Shown here one piece after another: positions 1-12,000 of a DNA stretch of 64,000 bases (positions are counted from its first letter, which is position 1; every line of letters begins with the position of its first letter). The stretch comes from Mesostigma viride (lineage: Eukaryota > Streptophyta > Mesostigmatophyceae > Mesostigmatales > Mesostigmataceae). The DNA lies in contig RPFO01000132.1 of the NCBI GenBank assembly GCA_009746045.1, positions 1,442,590 to 1,506,589 of the forward strand, in the 5' to 3' direction. A model generated the notes under the pieces. That model worked only from the letters and a program-made list of their open reading frames with translations. It searched no databases and had not been told where the DNA came from. A program made the position numbers and the translations under genes.

Positions 1-74
1 TGGCCGCGGCTGGGGGTGTGCATACCTGCACAAGCAACACCCTAAACCATAAGCCAAAAAATCCTATATCATAC

Positions 75-3000
75 CTGCACAAAGGGCACCGCGATTGGCT
101 GCACCGTCTTCGGCGGTGCCGGGCGTATTGCCCTGTTTACAAATCCCAGGATGAGGGAATGCACGCCACGATCCACACAAGAGGGCGCGGTGGTGAGTGC
201 GATCGCTATAGGAATGCGCGCCACGATCCACACAAGAGGGCGCGGTCATAAGTGCGATCGCTATAGGAATGCGCGCCACGATCCAAACAAGAGGGCGCGG
301 TCGTAAGTGCGATCGCTATAGGAATGCGCGCCACGATCCACACAAGAGGGCGCGGTCGTAAGTGCGATCGCTTTAGGAATGCGCGCCACGATCCAAACAA
401 GAGGGTGCGGTCGTAAGTGCGATCGCTATAGGAATGCGCGCGCCGATCCACGCAAGAGGGCGCGGTCGTAAGTGCGATCGCTATAGGAATGCGCGCGCCG
501 ATCCACGCAAGAGGGCGCGGTCGTAAGTGCGATCGCTATAGGAATGCGCGCGCCGATCCACGCAAGAGGGCGCGGTCGTAAGTGCGATTGTTACTTATGC
601 GCGCGCTGGGGTAGACGTAGAAACAGCATGTCCTGGCATGCATCGCAACTGCATAGGCTAAGCGACATATCGATATAATCAGGATTACACCCGCTGCCCC
701 CACGACAGGTCCCAGACTTGCCACGTCATGAAAGCATGAATGAGAAATGCCTGAGCGGATGAACAGACCGAAATAGGTGGCAATGCCCACGATTTCAAGC
801 CACACAAACCGTGTAAAGTATACCAGGCTTGTCCAGAAAACATGCCAAGGGCTACACGGAACATGTGGTGAATTTTAAAAAATAGTGGCAATTCCAAGAT
901 GAGACTGCAGTGGTTCCGTCAAGCAGACAGCAGACGCGGTAAACTATAGCTCCAGATTATGATGATAGGAACAATCAGATAGTCTGTAAACCTGGCCCAC
1001 AGCCACAGAGGCCAAGTCGTCCCATCCGACAAGCGGGCCCCATCCGCTCAAGTGGTTACTGTACAGCAGATGGAGGGCCATGGTCGCTATAATACCGAGT
1101 ATGCCATGTAGGTGCTGTGAAAATGCTGCCTAACCACCGACGCGGAACCCACCTCTCGGTCTCGGCAGCTGGTGGCACCTTCCCTCCTGCCGGCGCTGCA
1201 GGTGTGGCAGGCGCGGCCCCTCCATTGGCCGCGGTGACCGCAGGGAGAGGGAGAGTGACAGTGATGGGGTCGCCTGGTTTCCATCCTGATGACAGCAAAG
1301 ACAGCCACCGCAAAGACATAGAAATGCCACCACAACCACAGACCAACGCAGCCAGGGCATTAGCAATAGAGCCTGCAGGTTCCCACCGGCCCCACGTGGG
1401 CAAGGGCAATGGTATGGAAAGAAACCATCTCAGTACGGCCCAACTCGAGAAGTTGACCATTTCCCTTGACAGTGCACAACATCATCCACAAGCTTTTTTC
1501 CGCACAGCGATTCGCAGCACACTCGAGGCCACATGGCTGGTTTGCTCCTGGCAGCATCGCTGACTGCCACCTGCCGCAGAGGCAGCAGGGCGGAACTCTC
1601 CACTCGCAGGCAAACCCCGCTCATTGGGGATCGCAACCACTACTAGAAAGCGATGGAATAGCAAGCACCACAAGAAAACAACGGGATCGCAAGCACTACT
1701 AGAAAGCAATGGAATAGCAAGCACTACAAGAAAACAATGGAGTAGCGAGCGCTTCCATAGTAATGAGCAGCCTAGCATAGAAAATGCAAAGAAAGGCAAA
1801 AAAAATGCAAAGAAAACGCAAGCAGATTGCGAGCAAGGCCAACGCAGGATGCAATGCCGATGGGGATTCCCTGCTGGCACTTCTTATCAACGATCGTCCG
1901 ACGACTAGAACAAGGGTGCACCATCCATCAACAACAAGACGAGCGCACGGCCCGCACGTACCAAGGGGCATGGGCGGCGGGAGAGGCAGCGGGTCGCCCG
2001 GCCGCCAGCCTGCAAGGGCAGCGTGGGCACGCGGAGGAGGCAGCGCCGGGTAGGGTGCGTTGGCGCGTGGGTTGGGCAGGGCAGAGGGTGCTTAGGGGAC
2101 GTGCACACGGCCGCGGCTACACCCATAAATGCCACCACAAGCATGTCTGTCTACTGAGGGGAGCCAGCACGGCACGCATGCGCCTTCTCGGCTGCCATGC
2201 CACCACACTAGTGTCCACCAAAATGCGTGCTGGCCTGCTAGCTGATGGGCATTGGTACTCCAAGTCATGCGTACCCTCATGGCCGGGCATACACCATGCG
2301 GTGGCAGCGCCATCTGAACACGCTTCTTTGTGGAAGTAGGATCGGAACAGGAAGCCAAAACAGGAAGGTAGAAATGAAAGCATACAAGCCTGATTTCCAT
2401 TTCGATCGACCTGAATGAGTTGGTAGCATCATTAGGGCAAATGCAGGCGTGATAGCAGTACAGTTTTAATGACACAAACATCATGAGCTAACGACTGGTA
2501 TCTGTGGCATCACGACAGGGATTCTCCTTGCATATGTCAGGCATGCGCTGGTCGCCCCAGGGATGATAATATGATTTATATAAGTGGTGGTGCTGCATCG
2601 TACAAGCACCGTGTCCGTACAACAAGCGGATGCACAGTCTCAACGGCGGCTGCCTGTGGCTGCGGCATGCACGTACCTGGCGGCATTGGAGGCAGTGCGG
2701 GCAGGGGATCCCCCGGCTTCCAGCCCTTGGGCATGGCAGGGATGGCTCCAAGCCCTGCATACGTTTAGAGGTCATGTTGGGTGGGTGGTCACGTGGCAGC
2801 CGGACAGAGGCATCCGTGTGCAGCCCGCATATGTGAGTGGCCCCAGCTGAAGAATGCCCTGTGCACCACACCTGGCGGGTGCAACAGCAACTAGCCGCAC
2901 CCCGCTACGCCGGCCGAGTTGACAATTATCACCCCTTTAAGCCCACTATGGTTGCCGAGATGGATAACTGGAGCAGCTGCCCTTCATGCCTGGCCATGCC

Positions 3001-6000
3001 ATCCCATGAAGCTGAGACGCTCGCGCCGCTATCTGGAGGATAATCAACTTCGGCTCACGTCACACGCCAGCTAAAGTGCCCTGCATAGATGGAATATGGG
3101 TGCGTGCCATTCAGGGCGTACGAGCACAAGCCCCCAAGCGCCACATCGAGCAAGACATGCCACCAAAGAGCCGCGGGTCCACGACCATGGGACCGCCTCC
3201 AGGCACTCACAAAGCAGAAACTTGGTGCTATACGCAGATTAACCACAGCCTGCGCGCGATGCGCCGAACGCAAGCACATGAGGTGCCAACCCAGCCAGCG
3301 CCCTGCTCGCTAGTTGGCGACCAAGCGCAGGAGATGGGGTTCGGGTCCCAAAGCAAGCACGCATGGGGCCAAGCAACAAGCGCCCGCAAGCATGGGGCCA
3401 AGCAACGAGCGCTCGCACGCACCAGGAGGCAGCCCAGGCAAAAAGGGAGCGCCTGCCGGCGTCGCTAGCGGCACACCCGCGCTCGTAGCTGCTGGACCAT
3501 CCACCAAAGATGCTGGCGGCTCCACGTCGGAGGTGGCGGCGCCGGCCATGGCCCCGCTGGCGCTCTCGGCAGCGCGGCTCCGCTTGAGGGACTTTTGGGC
3601 GGACGAGAGGGCCGCCTTCTTTGGGGGCACGAGGGCTGCTAGGTCTGGTACAAGAGATGGCAAAACAAAGGCGATCCAAAATAAAGATGACGGCACGCAA
3701 AAGAAACGGTCATGCCTGGTAGGATGACGGTGATGCAAGACAAATGCCATGCACAACAACAAACACGGCAACCGTAAACAACTATCAGGCCTGGTGCGGC
3801 TGCGTGGCGAACAGACAACAACTCAAAGACTGGTCAAGCAGCACAGGGACGGCGAGGAGGATAAGGAATGCAACTGTCAAAGAAAGCGTGCATGCAACGA
3901 GTCCAATGTTGTGATAGATCCACTGGCAAAAGCATTCACGCAGCTGCCAGCATCCATGACATTGCGGCACCTGCAAGAGCAGTCCAACCCTGGTGGTGGA
4001 CGACCAAAGCAGCCTCGTGTACGCAGCCATGCGACATGTCACAAGGGCCCTTTAGAGGCGAGGAGCCGGCATGCAGGGAGCGGTGTAGCGGCTTGTGTAG
4101 AGGGTGCAGTCAAGCGGCTTCCGACGGGACATAGTTTGGCACTTTTGTTTAGGGCCTCCGACAGCAGTTCCATGGGGCAGAACAGGCAGGGCGCAGCATG
4201 CTAAATAAACAAAATTGCAAGGCCCCCGCCTGGTCCCTGAAGCGGCCAGGGCGGTCCTGTTGCCACATGGCACACGTCACACGGTTTCCAGCCAAACAGA
4301 CACGACGCAGCCAGGTGGGACCACACGAAATGGTGCGCCTACCATTGTAGCATGGTAAAAAGTCTGCCCCCCCGCGCATCAGACATAACTGTTATCATGC
4401 AACCCCAGCCGTGTGGTATTAGAGGCAGTGCCTGCCCCGCGCACCCTACCTGGCCCTGAGTAGTGATACAGCGCCGACGAACGCATGTGCTCTTCCTGCG
4501 GCGCGGGCGGCTGGCTGCGTTGTGGCGCCTCCGTCGCAACGTCTGCTGAGGGAGGCCCGAAGCTGCCGTAGCTGATGCGGTGGGCATACCACACGATATC
4601 TGACATGGTGGGGGTGGCTGCCGCCGCGCCATGGGGGGTGGCAACGCGGGCATCTGCGGAAGCGGAGACAGGGTGGGGGGGGCCAGGTGGGGGCAGTGTG
4701 CAATGACAGGCATGAGGAGGTGTGCAATGACAGGCATGAGGAGGTGTGCAATGACAGGCAACAGGAAGTGTGCAATGACGGGCATGAGGAGGTGTGCAAT
4801 GACAGGCAACAGGAGGTGTGCAATGACAGGCATGAGGAGGTGTGCAATGACAGGCATGAGGAGGTGTGCAATGACAGGCAACAGGAAGTGTGCAATGACG
4901 GGCATGAGGAGGTGTGCAATGACAGGCAACAGGAGGTGTGCAATGACAGGCAACAGGAGGTGTGCAATGACAGGCATGAGGAGGTGTGCAATGACAGGCA
5001 ACAGGAGGTGTGCAATGACAGGCATGAGGAGGTGTGCAATGACAGGCAACAGGAGGTGTGCAATGACGGGCATGAGGAGGTGTGCAATGACAGGCATGAG
5101 GAGGTGTGCAATGACGGGCAACAGGAGGTGTGCAATGACAGGCATGAGGAGGTGTGCAATGACAGGCAACAGGAGGTGTGCAATGACGGGCAACAGGAGG
5201 TGTGCAATGACAGGCATGAGGAGGTGTGCAGTGACGGGCATGAGGAGGTGTGCAATGACAGGCAACAGGAGGTGTGCAATGACAGGCAAAAGGAGGTGTG
5301 CAATGACAGGCAAAAGGAGGTGTGCGCAGATGCGCTATCAGGTGTAGAGGATGGGTGGGTTTAGCCCAAAAGAACCGTCGCAGCTCCCGAAAAGGCATGG
5401 CAAGGATGGCATGGACACGCACCGCCTCTGCATCTCCGCCACCCCAACAAGCGTGTCCTGCTCTTGCAACGAGCAAGCCTTCCCCAATCTGGAGGCCATG
5501 AACCTGCAGTCGCTCGAATCCACAGCACACGCCAAAGACATGCGCATGTATGGGTGCACTTCGCTCCCACGTTCCAGCGCGCGCCCACCCGGCCTCTGGA
5601 ACGTGCGCGGATGCTCCTCTCTGTGGTCCCCCCGCAATCCGCAGTGGCCATCACACACACACACACACACACACCACAAGGCGCATGTACCTGGTGCAGG
5701 CGTCAGCAGCGGCGCCGGATGGTCATTCAGCGTGGCCTGCAGCGCCGCCTCCACCTCTCGCAACTTGGTGGCAAACCGCCGCAACGCCACCGCGTTGCCG
5801 GCAACTGCCGCCTCCACGCGTTGGACGCGTTCGAACTGCTGGCTGCGACGGTGGACTGTGGGTAGGGGGGGGGGCATGGGAGGTAGAGGGTTCGGGGCAT
5901 CAATGTGGATGACGAGTGCCATTGACCTATAGGTAGCAACACATGTGTTGTCCATTAGATAAATAATGATGCAAGTGGCAAGGCTTTTCTTGACCAGGTA

Positions 6001-7781
6001 TGAGGACACAATGAAGCACACCGAATTGCCACGTGAGCGTGCCATGAACGCACCACGACACAAGGATGCCTTGAAGACAAATCACTCTGGCGTGGTTTAC
6101 CCCTGCTCCTGACCAGCTACGGATGCCAGAAGCTGCTACCAATAATGGCTAACAGCATTTGCAGCAGCGGCCACAGTGGGCCATCCCCAACAAGGAACGG
6201 AGAGACCTTGTTCTTCCCAGCACATCCTTTTCACATGGCCAGCCACCCTGGCAGAGCACCATCACTGTGCGGTGAAAAACACCACCCCAATCCTTCCACA
6301 CGCAAAAGGCCTCCCACCGTGCTGGCCACCCCAGCATGCATGCCAAGCCCAGCCCATGGCTTCTCCTCTCCCCAGTCATGCAACTTGAGTCGTGGCAATA
6401 CACCCTAGGCCAGGCTGGCAGCCGGGCAGAAAGAAAAGGGCAGGCCACAGCAGCAATTTGCCCATAAATGTGACATCTGTGCATATAATCTGGACACCTT
6501 GCACCCAGCACCCAGCAAGCAGCACCCAGCGCGTCACAAGCGGCAAGCAGCCAGAGCACATCATGCATGTGCGCCTACTGCTGCCACCTGCCACCCGCCA
6601 CCTGGCGCGCACACACGACGTACGTGCGGAGAGCGCCGCGTCCACCACCTCCCTCTTTTCCCCGTACTGGCGCACGAGGTCGCCCGTCCTGGACTCTGCT
6701 GCAACGAGAGGGGCACAAGCATGACCACGCCAACAGCGCACAGCGGTGGGTCAGTCATAAGAGGCAACCGCTAAATGGAGTCAAGGGGTGCCGAAACAGG
6801 AGCAGCGGCGGCAGCAGCAGCAGCAGCAGCAGCATGTGCCGTCGTTGTCCCATGTGTGTGTGTGTTGCAATGCTTGCACGATAGCCGTATCCCCCACGCC
6901 TATGTATGCTTCCCATGGCCCCGCGCCTGGACAGGAACTGTCTACGTGAGCTGCCTGCGCGAGCTGCCTTTGCACACCTTCCCTACGAAAACTGTCTTGC
7001 ATAGAGCCAGTGTGACCGGCTCTAGCTGCCCTTGCCCGGCGACATGCAGGTCATAAGGTAAGGTAAGGCTGCCCCTCGAAGATATGATACCATAAGGCCC
7101 CACGCGTACACCTGCTCGAGCTACAGCTGGCCGGAATCGCTAACCACAATCTTGGATGCACAGGCGTTGCGGCCACGTCAGCAACGAGCGCGTGTCTGGA
7201 CACAAAAAGTAACCACGAACAAGCCTTGGTCCTGAGCTCGCACGTGCAGGTGCATGGTACGCAGCACGCTGGCAGGGAAACACAGCAGACCAGTGCGCCT
7301 GGCGTTGGGGATGTATACAAGAGCCCAGCAGGTACTACCATGGGAAGCCATGAGCCTTCTGTGGAATAAGCAAGGCAACACGCGTGCATGTAAACTAGCG
7401 GACGGCACGGCCACCCCTGTTTTGGTGCGCTTGCCCGAGCGGGCAAAAGATTGAGAATAAAGCTCTTATTCTTGCACGTGACTGCGCATGGAAATGCGAA
7501 GAGTGGAAAGGGTGGAAGGCACCGATGGGGGTTGGGGGGGGGAAGAGGGTCATGCTTTTTACATAACCACAACAACTGGCCGATACAGGCCGATATTATC
7601 AGACATAATATATTATGAAACAAATACAATAAAGGGTGGGAGGATGCACGCAGAGTGAAAGGTACCATCTAAGCACATTACCTCCATTAGGGTCCAAGAA
7701 CGTGGAGAAAATCTTTTCACTTAGAGTCGAAAGCTCGCCTAGGCTTTGTCGTACTTCGTCCTTGGTACACTCTGCCGCCAT
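75..7781 (-). CDS. MED4: Mediator complex subunit 4 (MED4), nine exons, 3' end off window
   Basis: Subunit of the Mediator middle module, which couples transcription factors to RNA polymerase II in the nucleus. Exons by my reading, transcript order: 7781-7682, 6698-6624, 5855-5691, 4599-4450, 3644-3423, 2754-2677, 2009-1962, 1285-1153, 132-75. All junctions are GT-AG and phase-consistent, giving 343 codons with no stop. The start is the ATG at 7781; the frame upstream offers only a TTG. Residues 1-113 are helical/coiled-coil (for example RRFATKLREVEAALQ). Residues 114-130 carry the family signature DIVWYAHRIS, followed by the plant-type APQEEHMRSSALY. A Pro/Ala-rich tail follows with three GW(K/R)PGDP motifs (W249, W265, W281). 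Exon 9 (KTVQPIAVPFVQ) resembles the residues just before the acidic C-terminus of plant MED4; that acidic end is not in the window. Introns 3, 7 and 8 contain minisatellites. Identity rests on remembered family sequence; exon limits are not transcript-checked. Confidence 0.88.
146..595. repeat. 55-bp minisatellite, about 8 copies, in MED4 intron 8
   Basis: The motif GATCGCTATAGGAATGCGCG recurs at 201, 256, 311, 366 (as GATCGCTTTAGG), 421, 476 and 531, with a decayed copy at 586, so the period is exactly 55 bp. Two unit sub-types lie in blocks: 'GCGCGCCACGATCCA' on the left and 'GCGCGCGCCGATCCACGC' on the right. On the MED4 strand the array ends about 14 bp before the exon 9 acceptor. Confidence 0.95.
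1632..1743. repeat. 28-bp tandem repeat, 4 copies, in MED4 intron 7
   Basis: Four units of 28 bp beginning GCAACCACTACTAGAAAG or GCAAGCACYACAAGAAAA. Types alternate, so a 56-bp super-period is visible (copies at 1632, 1660, 1688 and 1716). Confidence 0.8.
4691..5327. repeat. 24-bp minisatellite, about 26 copies, in MED4 intron 3
   Basis: The unit starts GGTGTGCAATGACAGGCA and then carries one of two 6-bp variants, TGAGGA or ACAGGA, mixed irregularly; the last two units near 5290-5325 have AAAGGA. Because 24 is a multiple of 3 and the unit has no stop in several frames, long low-complexity open frames arise on both strands (for example MPVIAHLL repeats on the minus strand). The array lies between MED4 exon 3 (ends 5691) and exon 4 (starts 4599), inside a phase-consistent intron, so it is not coding. 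Confidence 0.95.
5652..5674. repeat. (CA)n microsatellite just after the MED4 exon 3 donor
   Basis: About eleven CA dinucleotides. On the MED4 transcript this is a (UG)n run starting about 17 nt downstream of the exon 3 splice donor at 5690. Confidence 0.95.
6812..6832. repeat. (CAG)7 microsatellite in MED4 intron 1
   Basis: Seven perfect CAG triplets, preceded by imperfect GGCGGCAG. It is CTG in the MED4 transcript and lies in the first intron (7681-6699), so no polyglutamine is implied. Confidence 0.95.
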
Positions 7782-9040
7782 CGCGTGGCTATGCTGCAAA
7801 GGCGATGCAAAAAGCTATGGTTGAACGTTAATTCATGGCTACTACTAAGTAAAAACCCAGCTGCTGTTTTATCCGCGAAGAAGAACAGGAGGAAGGACTC
7901 TTCCACAAAATGTCGGTGCGCGCCAGCGCATTTGTACCAGCCATTACAAAGGCGTCTGTTGCGAGATTACCCAAATTATTGTGCAACACACGTACACCTA
8001 GAACCAAGTTGGGAAAGTCCCCGTGAGACCCGGAACGTCACGTGTCCACTACGTGTACGAAACTACCACCATGCAATTAGGCATCTGCTTTGCCACAGCA
8101 GTCACAACTCACAATAAGAATGAGCGTAATTATAACCCTATAAACACCAGGATGTTATACAATTATCTGCCCATGCTGTTAGGTAGTTTAGGAATGCCAA
8201 GCTGTAAGACAACATAATTATGCCCAAATGCCCATGACCGTCGTCACTGACCAACGTAAATTGAGACCAACGTAAAATTGCCCACGTGGTCAATAGTCAA
8301 TAAGAGACAAGATACCTGCCACCTGGTGGTAAGCGTAGCTTCGTGGTTTGCAGGCGGGGAGTCGTCTCATTCTGCTGTCGGACGTCCGTATAGGTATTAC
8401 ATATGCGCGGTAAGCGGTTTCATCCTGCAGCTCGGGAAAGAGGGATTTAAGTTAGAATTATACGGTCCAAACGAACGGAAATTACGGTAAGTTGGAAATG
8501 TGCGCGGACATTGGCGGTCATCGAAATGACTCAACCGAAGCACGTGCAACAACAACAACAACCGAAGCACTTGCATACCTTCCTGCGCACGTGAGGACTG
8601 CGCAAGAAGCCGAAGATCAGTGAAATTTAGCCCAATGCTCTTCCTCGGGCGTGAAAGAAAGCAAGCCTACTAATACTAGCGCAATCTCAAAGCGTATCAT
8701 CGGTGTATTTCAAAGAGGCGCCCTTTTGCTTAGAAGGAAGATAGTCGCTACGGAATGTATGCCAATGACATCCTTTTCATTCCTTTAGAAGCAGAATTGA
8801 TTTTCAAGGGATGAAGAATTGATTATGCAGAGGTCACCCAATTGTTGGATTGGATGCTTTGATTGATTGTTCCAATTGCCACTGAACGTCAAGCCTGCGT
8901 CGTGGAGAGCCCGTTGATGATTTAAGTTCAAGAAACTAGGGAGAATCCAGATTGGCCAGCTTTTAGAGGATAGTTTGGCGGTGTTTGGCGGTGCGGTCTC
9001 AACTTTAGTTTGTTCACAGCGGAGACCTAGAGCAAATACC
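7782..9040. promoter_or_regulatory. Divergent intergenic region between MED4 and PEX12
   Basis: 1,259 bp separate the MED4 start codon (minus strand) from the PEX12 start codon (plus strand), so both promoters and 5' UTRs must lie here unless upstream non-coding exons exist. The region is noticeably less GC-rich than the flanking genes. No gene, convincing TATA box or extended tandem repeat was seen; a short (CAA)n run is at about 8549-8561. The promoter call comes from geometry, not from a recognised motif. Confidence 0.5.
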
Positions 9041-12000
9041 ATGTTCTTCAACGTTGGAGGCGAGGGCGGACGGCCTACCTTCTTTGAGCTAGTGGCAGCG
9101 GAGAGGCTTATGCCCAGTTTGAAGGCCGCGCTGTACTACTCGTTAGGGGTAAGCTGTTAGTTGTTATCAGCTGGCCAGCTAGCGCTGTATTTTTTGCTCT
9201 GTTGCTGTTCAGCGACTGTTTTTAAAGATAAATGCAGTTGTCACTATCCTATTCTCCGCCGGATATCCTTTGTTAAGGTGTGAAGGACTGAGTAAGGCTC
9301 TGGGGGAGCGGAGGGGGGGGAGGAAGAGGGGGGGGTTGCTCAGTGTATGAGGGACTTCTATATTGTAGCTCAGACACGGTTTCATCCACTTCTGTAGATT
9401 TTCTCTATACTTTGCTGGTCTCAAGCGGCATATTGGCCGGTGTCTGTTGGTGGCTAGGCGTCTGGGCATAATGATCTGTCATGATGAATGAATTCCTTGA
9501 CGCAAAGTGGTGGGCCCTGCAACCGGGCCCATGGCATACCCTGCCGCTTTGTCTGCTAACAGGCATTTCTCACTCGCAAAGCTGCCCGCCAGTAGATTTG
9601 CCTGTAGTAGAATTATGGTAGCGTACGTTTGAGGGTTTCCAAGCGCAAGTCACCGGCTGAGTTGTTCTGTTGGCACCGAGTTGAGCTACACGCCACAGCC
9701 CACACTGCACGCCCTGATCACAATTTCATGAGCCAAAAATCATGTGAGCTTGTGTCGGAGCTCATCGTACAGGCATTGCATGTTTGAGTTGTAACAACGT
9801 GCATCAGCCTTGTTGCCCTGAGCGCATCCCCGTGTCCACCTGCCGCACCTAGCCTGCCGCGCCCAAGGTCATGTGCGGGAACACAAGCGCGTCCAGTGCG
9901 GGACAAGCCAACCCGACCCAACCCGACCCCGTGTAAATTGCCTCCTCCTCCCCTAGTACCAACACCGGAGGTGTCATCCCCGTCCTCCGTTTTTGTGTCG
10001 CTGAGGTGCAGTCCACCCCTTGACCCCACCCCGGCGTGGTCGTCCCCATGCCTGCAGGTGATGGCGGCGCGCTACCCTCTCCTGCACCGCGTGCTGGACC
10101 ACTCGGAGGAGTCGTTCGCGCTGCTCATGCTGGCGCTCGAGTGGAACAGTGTCGCCAACAACGGTGGGTGGGGGTTGGGCGGTCGCGTGCCCCCTGTCGC
10201 GTGGGGCCATCATCTCACGCCAGGCGTGTTGGTCTGGCATGGGGCCAACCGCACAGTCACATGAATGTGGTTTTTGGTTCTGTGTGAGGCCATCGCATGG
10301 GTTGGTGGGGGCGCCGCGTGGTAGTGCGCTGTGTAAATTAATGGCCGTGCGCTGTGCAGCAACAGCAGCATTGAAGGATGTGCCAGGCACCGGTTGCCAC
10401 CCCTGCGTGGTTCGTGCTCCTCACGACCACCCCCAGCTGCTGAAACATGCCTCCACCCTGTGCTGGCTGGGAAATTTTGTAATCGCTCGTGTGCTTCCCT
10501 AGTCATGCATGTGGCCCCGCGTGCACAACGCACACCGCGAGCACCATCACAACGTGTTTCCCGTGCGAGCCATCTTAAGCAAGTGTGCGGGGGTCCCTGC
10601 CATCAGGCGTGTGGCCCCACCACCAAACCTGTTGCATGCAACCGTACTTACGCCTGCACATGTATCATGGCCCGCAACCGTACCCACCACGCACTGCTGT
10701 ACACGGGCCCGCAGACGCCTCCTTCGCCGAGTCGCTCTACGGCCTCGCGCGCGCCAGCACTGCGCCAACCCACGTGCCAACCCCTGTGCGGGGGGGGGGG
10801 GCGGACCGACGCGGGACCAGGCGCGCTCTGCCACCGTCGGCGCGACAGCACGGGGGGACACCGCATCGGCGGCAGCGGGTGGCGCTGCTGGGGGGTTGGC
10901 GCTGGGGGCGGCAGCGGAGGGGGGGCGGCGCGCCCTGTCGCAGCGACAGCGGCTGCTGTCTGTGTTCTTCCTGGTACGGCGCGCGGGATGGCATTCTTTG
11001 TGTCGGGTCCGGCGCGCGTGTATATGGCGTGGCAGCTGGTGCCTGGTGCAGCTGCTGGCACAATGGGCAGTCCCCCAGCCGTGTAACCCTCTGCTGCTAG
11101 GCCAGGAGCAGGCCCCCCCGTCCCCCGCCCCCCCCCTTCTGCTGGTGGGGTCTGGAACTGATTGCATTTCCCAACGTGAGGACTGCCTTGGTCCGCTTCC
11201 GTTTGCGTTGTGGTCCATTTGCATTTCACTGCGTTGTTTGGCATTCCATGCCCTCCCCACTGCTTTGCAAGGCCGAAGGGAGCAACAGAATCTGCTGGCG
11301 CTGTTTTTTTATAGGTGTCAGCGGTGGTTCTCGGAGTGCAACCACTACTATGCATGCCAGTGAGGCGGGATGGTCGGGTGATTGTTTTCTTGCAGCCGTG
11401 GCGTTTGATTACAGACAGGAACTATCCAGCACTTTGCATGGACATGTGCATGCCAGCACACCGGATAGTGGAAGGCCGGCGGACTCCAATCGGGCAATGC
11501 TAGTGTGGGCGTGGGGCCACCAGTGAGAACTGCCATGGCCCAATCGCGTTTGTGTTTTCATCCCCAGCTTGCCTGCGGGCATCGCTGACAAAATGAGCAT
11601 CAGTGGCCTTGGCCCTTGGCACCTCCTGCGTGCGCAGGTTGGGGTCCCCTACTTGCGTGAGAAGCTGAAGCAGGTGTACGAGCTGTACGGCAGCAGCAGC
11701 AGCGGCAGCCGCGAGGCGCTGTTGCTCCACCTGGACGCCGCGCGGCCGTCGGGGGAGGGCCGCGGCGCGGGCGCGGACGACCTGATGTGGGACGCGGGGA
11801 TGCCAGCAATAGGGGGGGGGCAGGACCCGTGGGCCACCCGCGTGGTGGAGAGGGAAGACGGTGGCGACGCGAGCGGTGGTGGCGGTGGCGATGCGGCCGT
11901 GGCGGATGGTGGTGACGGGGTCGTCCCGAGAGGGGTAGGTTTGCCCCTTGCGAGTGGTTACTTTTGGCTGTGTTGGGTGGGACAATAACCCTCTGAGGCA

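Noticed and set aside
146-595. CRISPR array, or cyanobacterial HIP1 sites (GCGATCGC occurs once per 55-bp unit)
   Set aside because: There are no unique spacers between repeats, and all the HIP1-like octamers belong to one tandem unit in a eukaryotic intron.
5338-5520. Extra MED4 exon reading DTLVGVAEMQRRCVSMPSLP
   Set aside because: Not needed: exon 3 joins exon 4 in phase, and the join reproduces the expected spacing before the DIVWYAHRIS motif.
4339-5530. Long open frames on both strands over the 24-bp repeat in MED4 (MPVIAHLL, HCTPPHAC, MRRCAMTG patterns)
   Set aside because: Removed as intron 3 in a phase-consistent MED4 model; repeat-driven.
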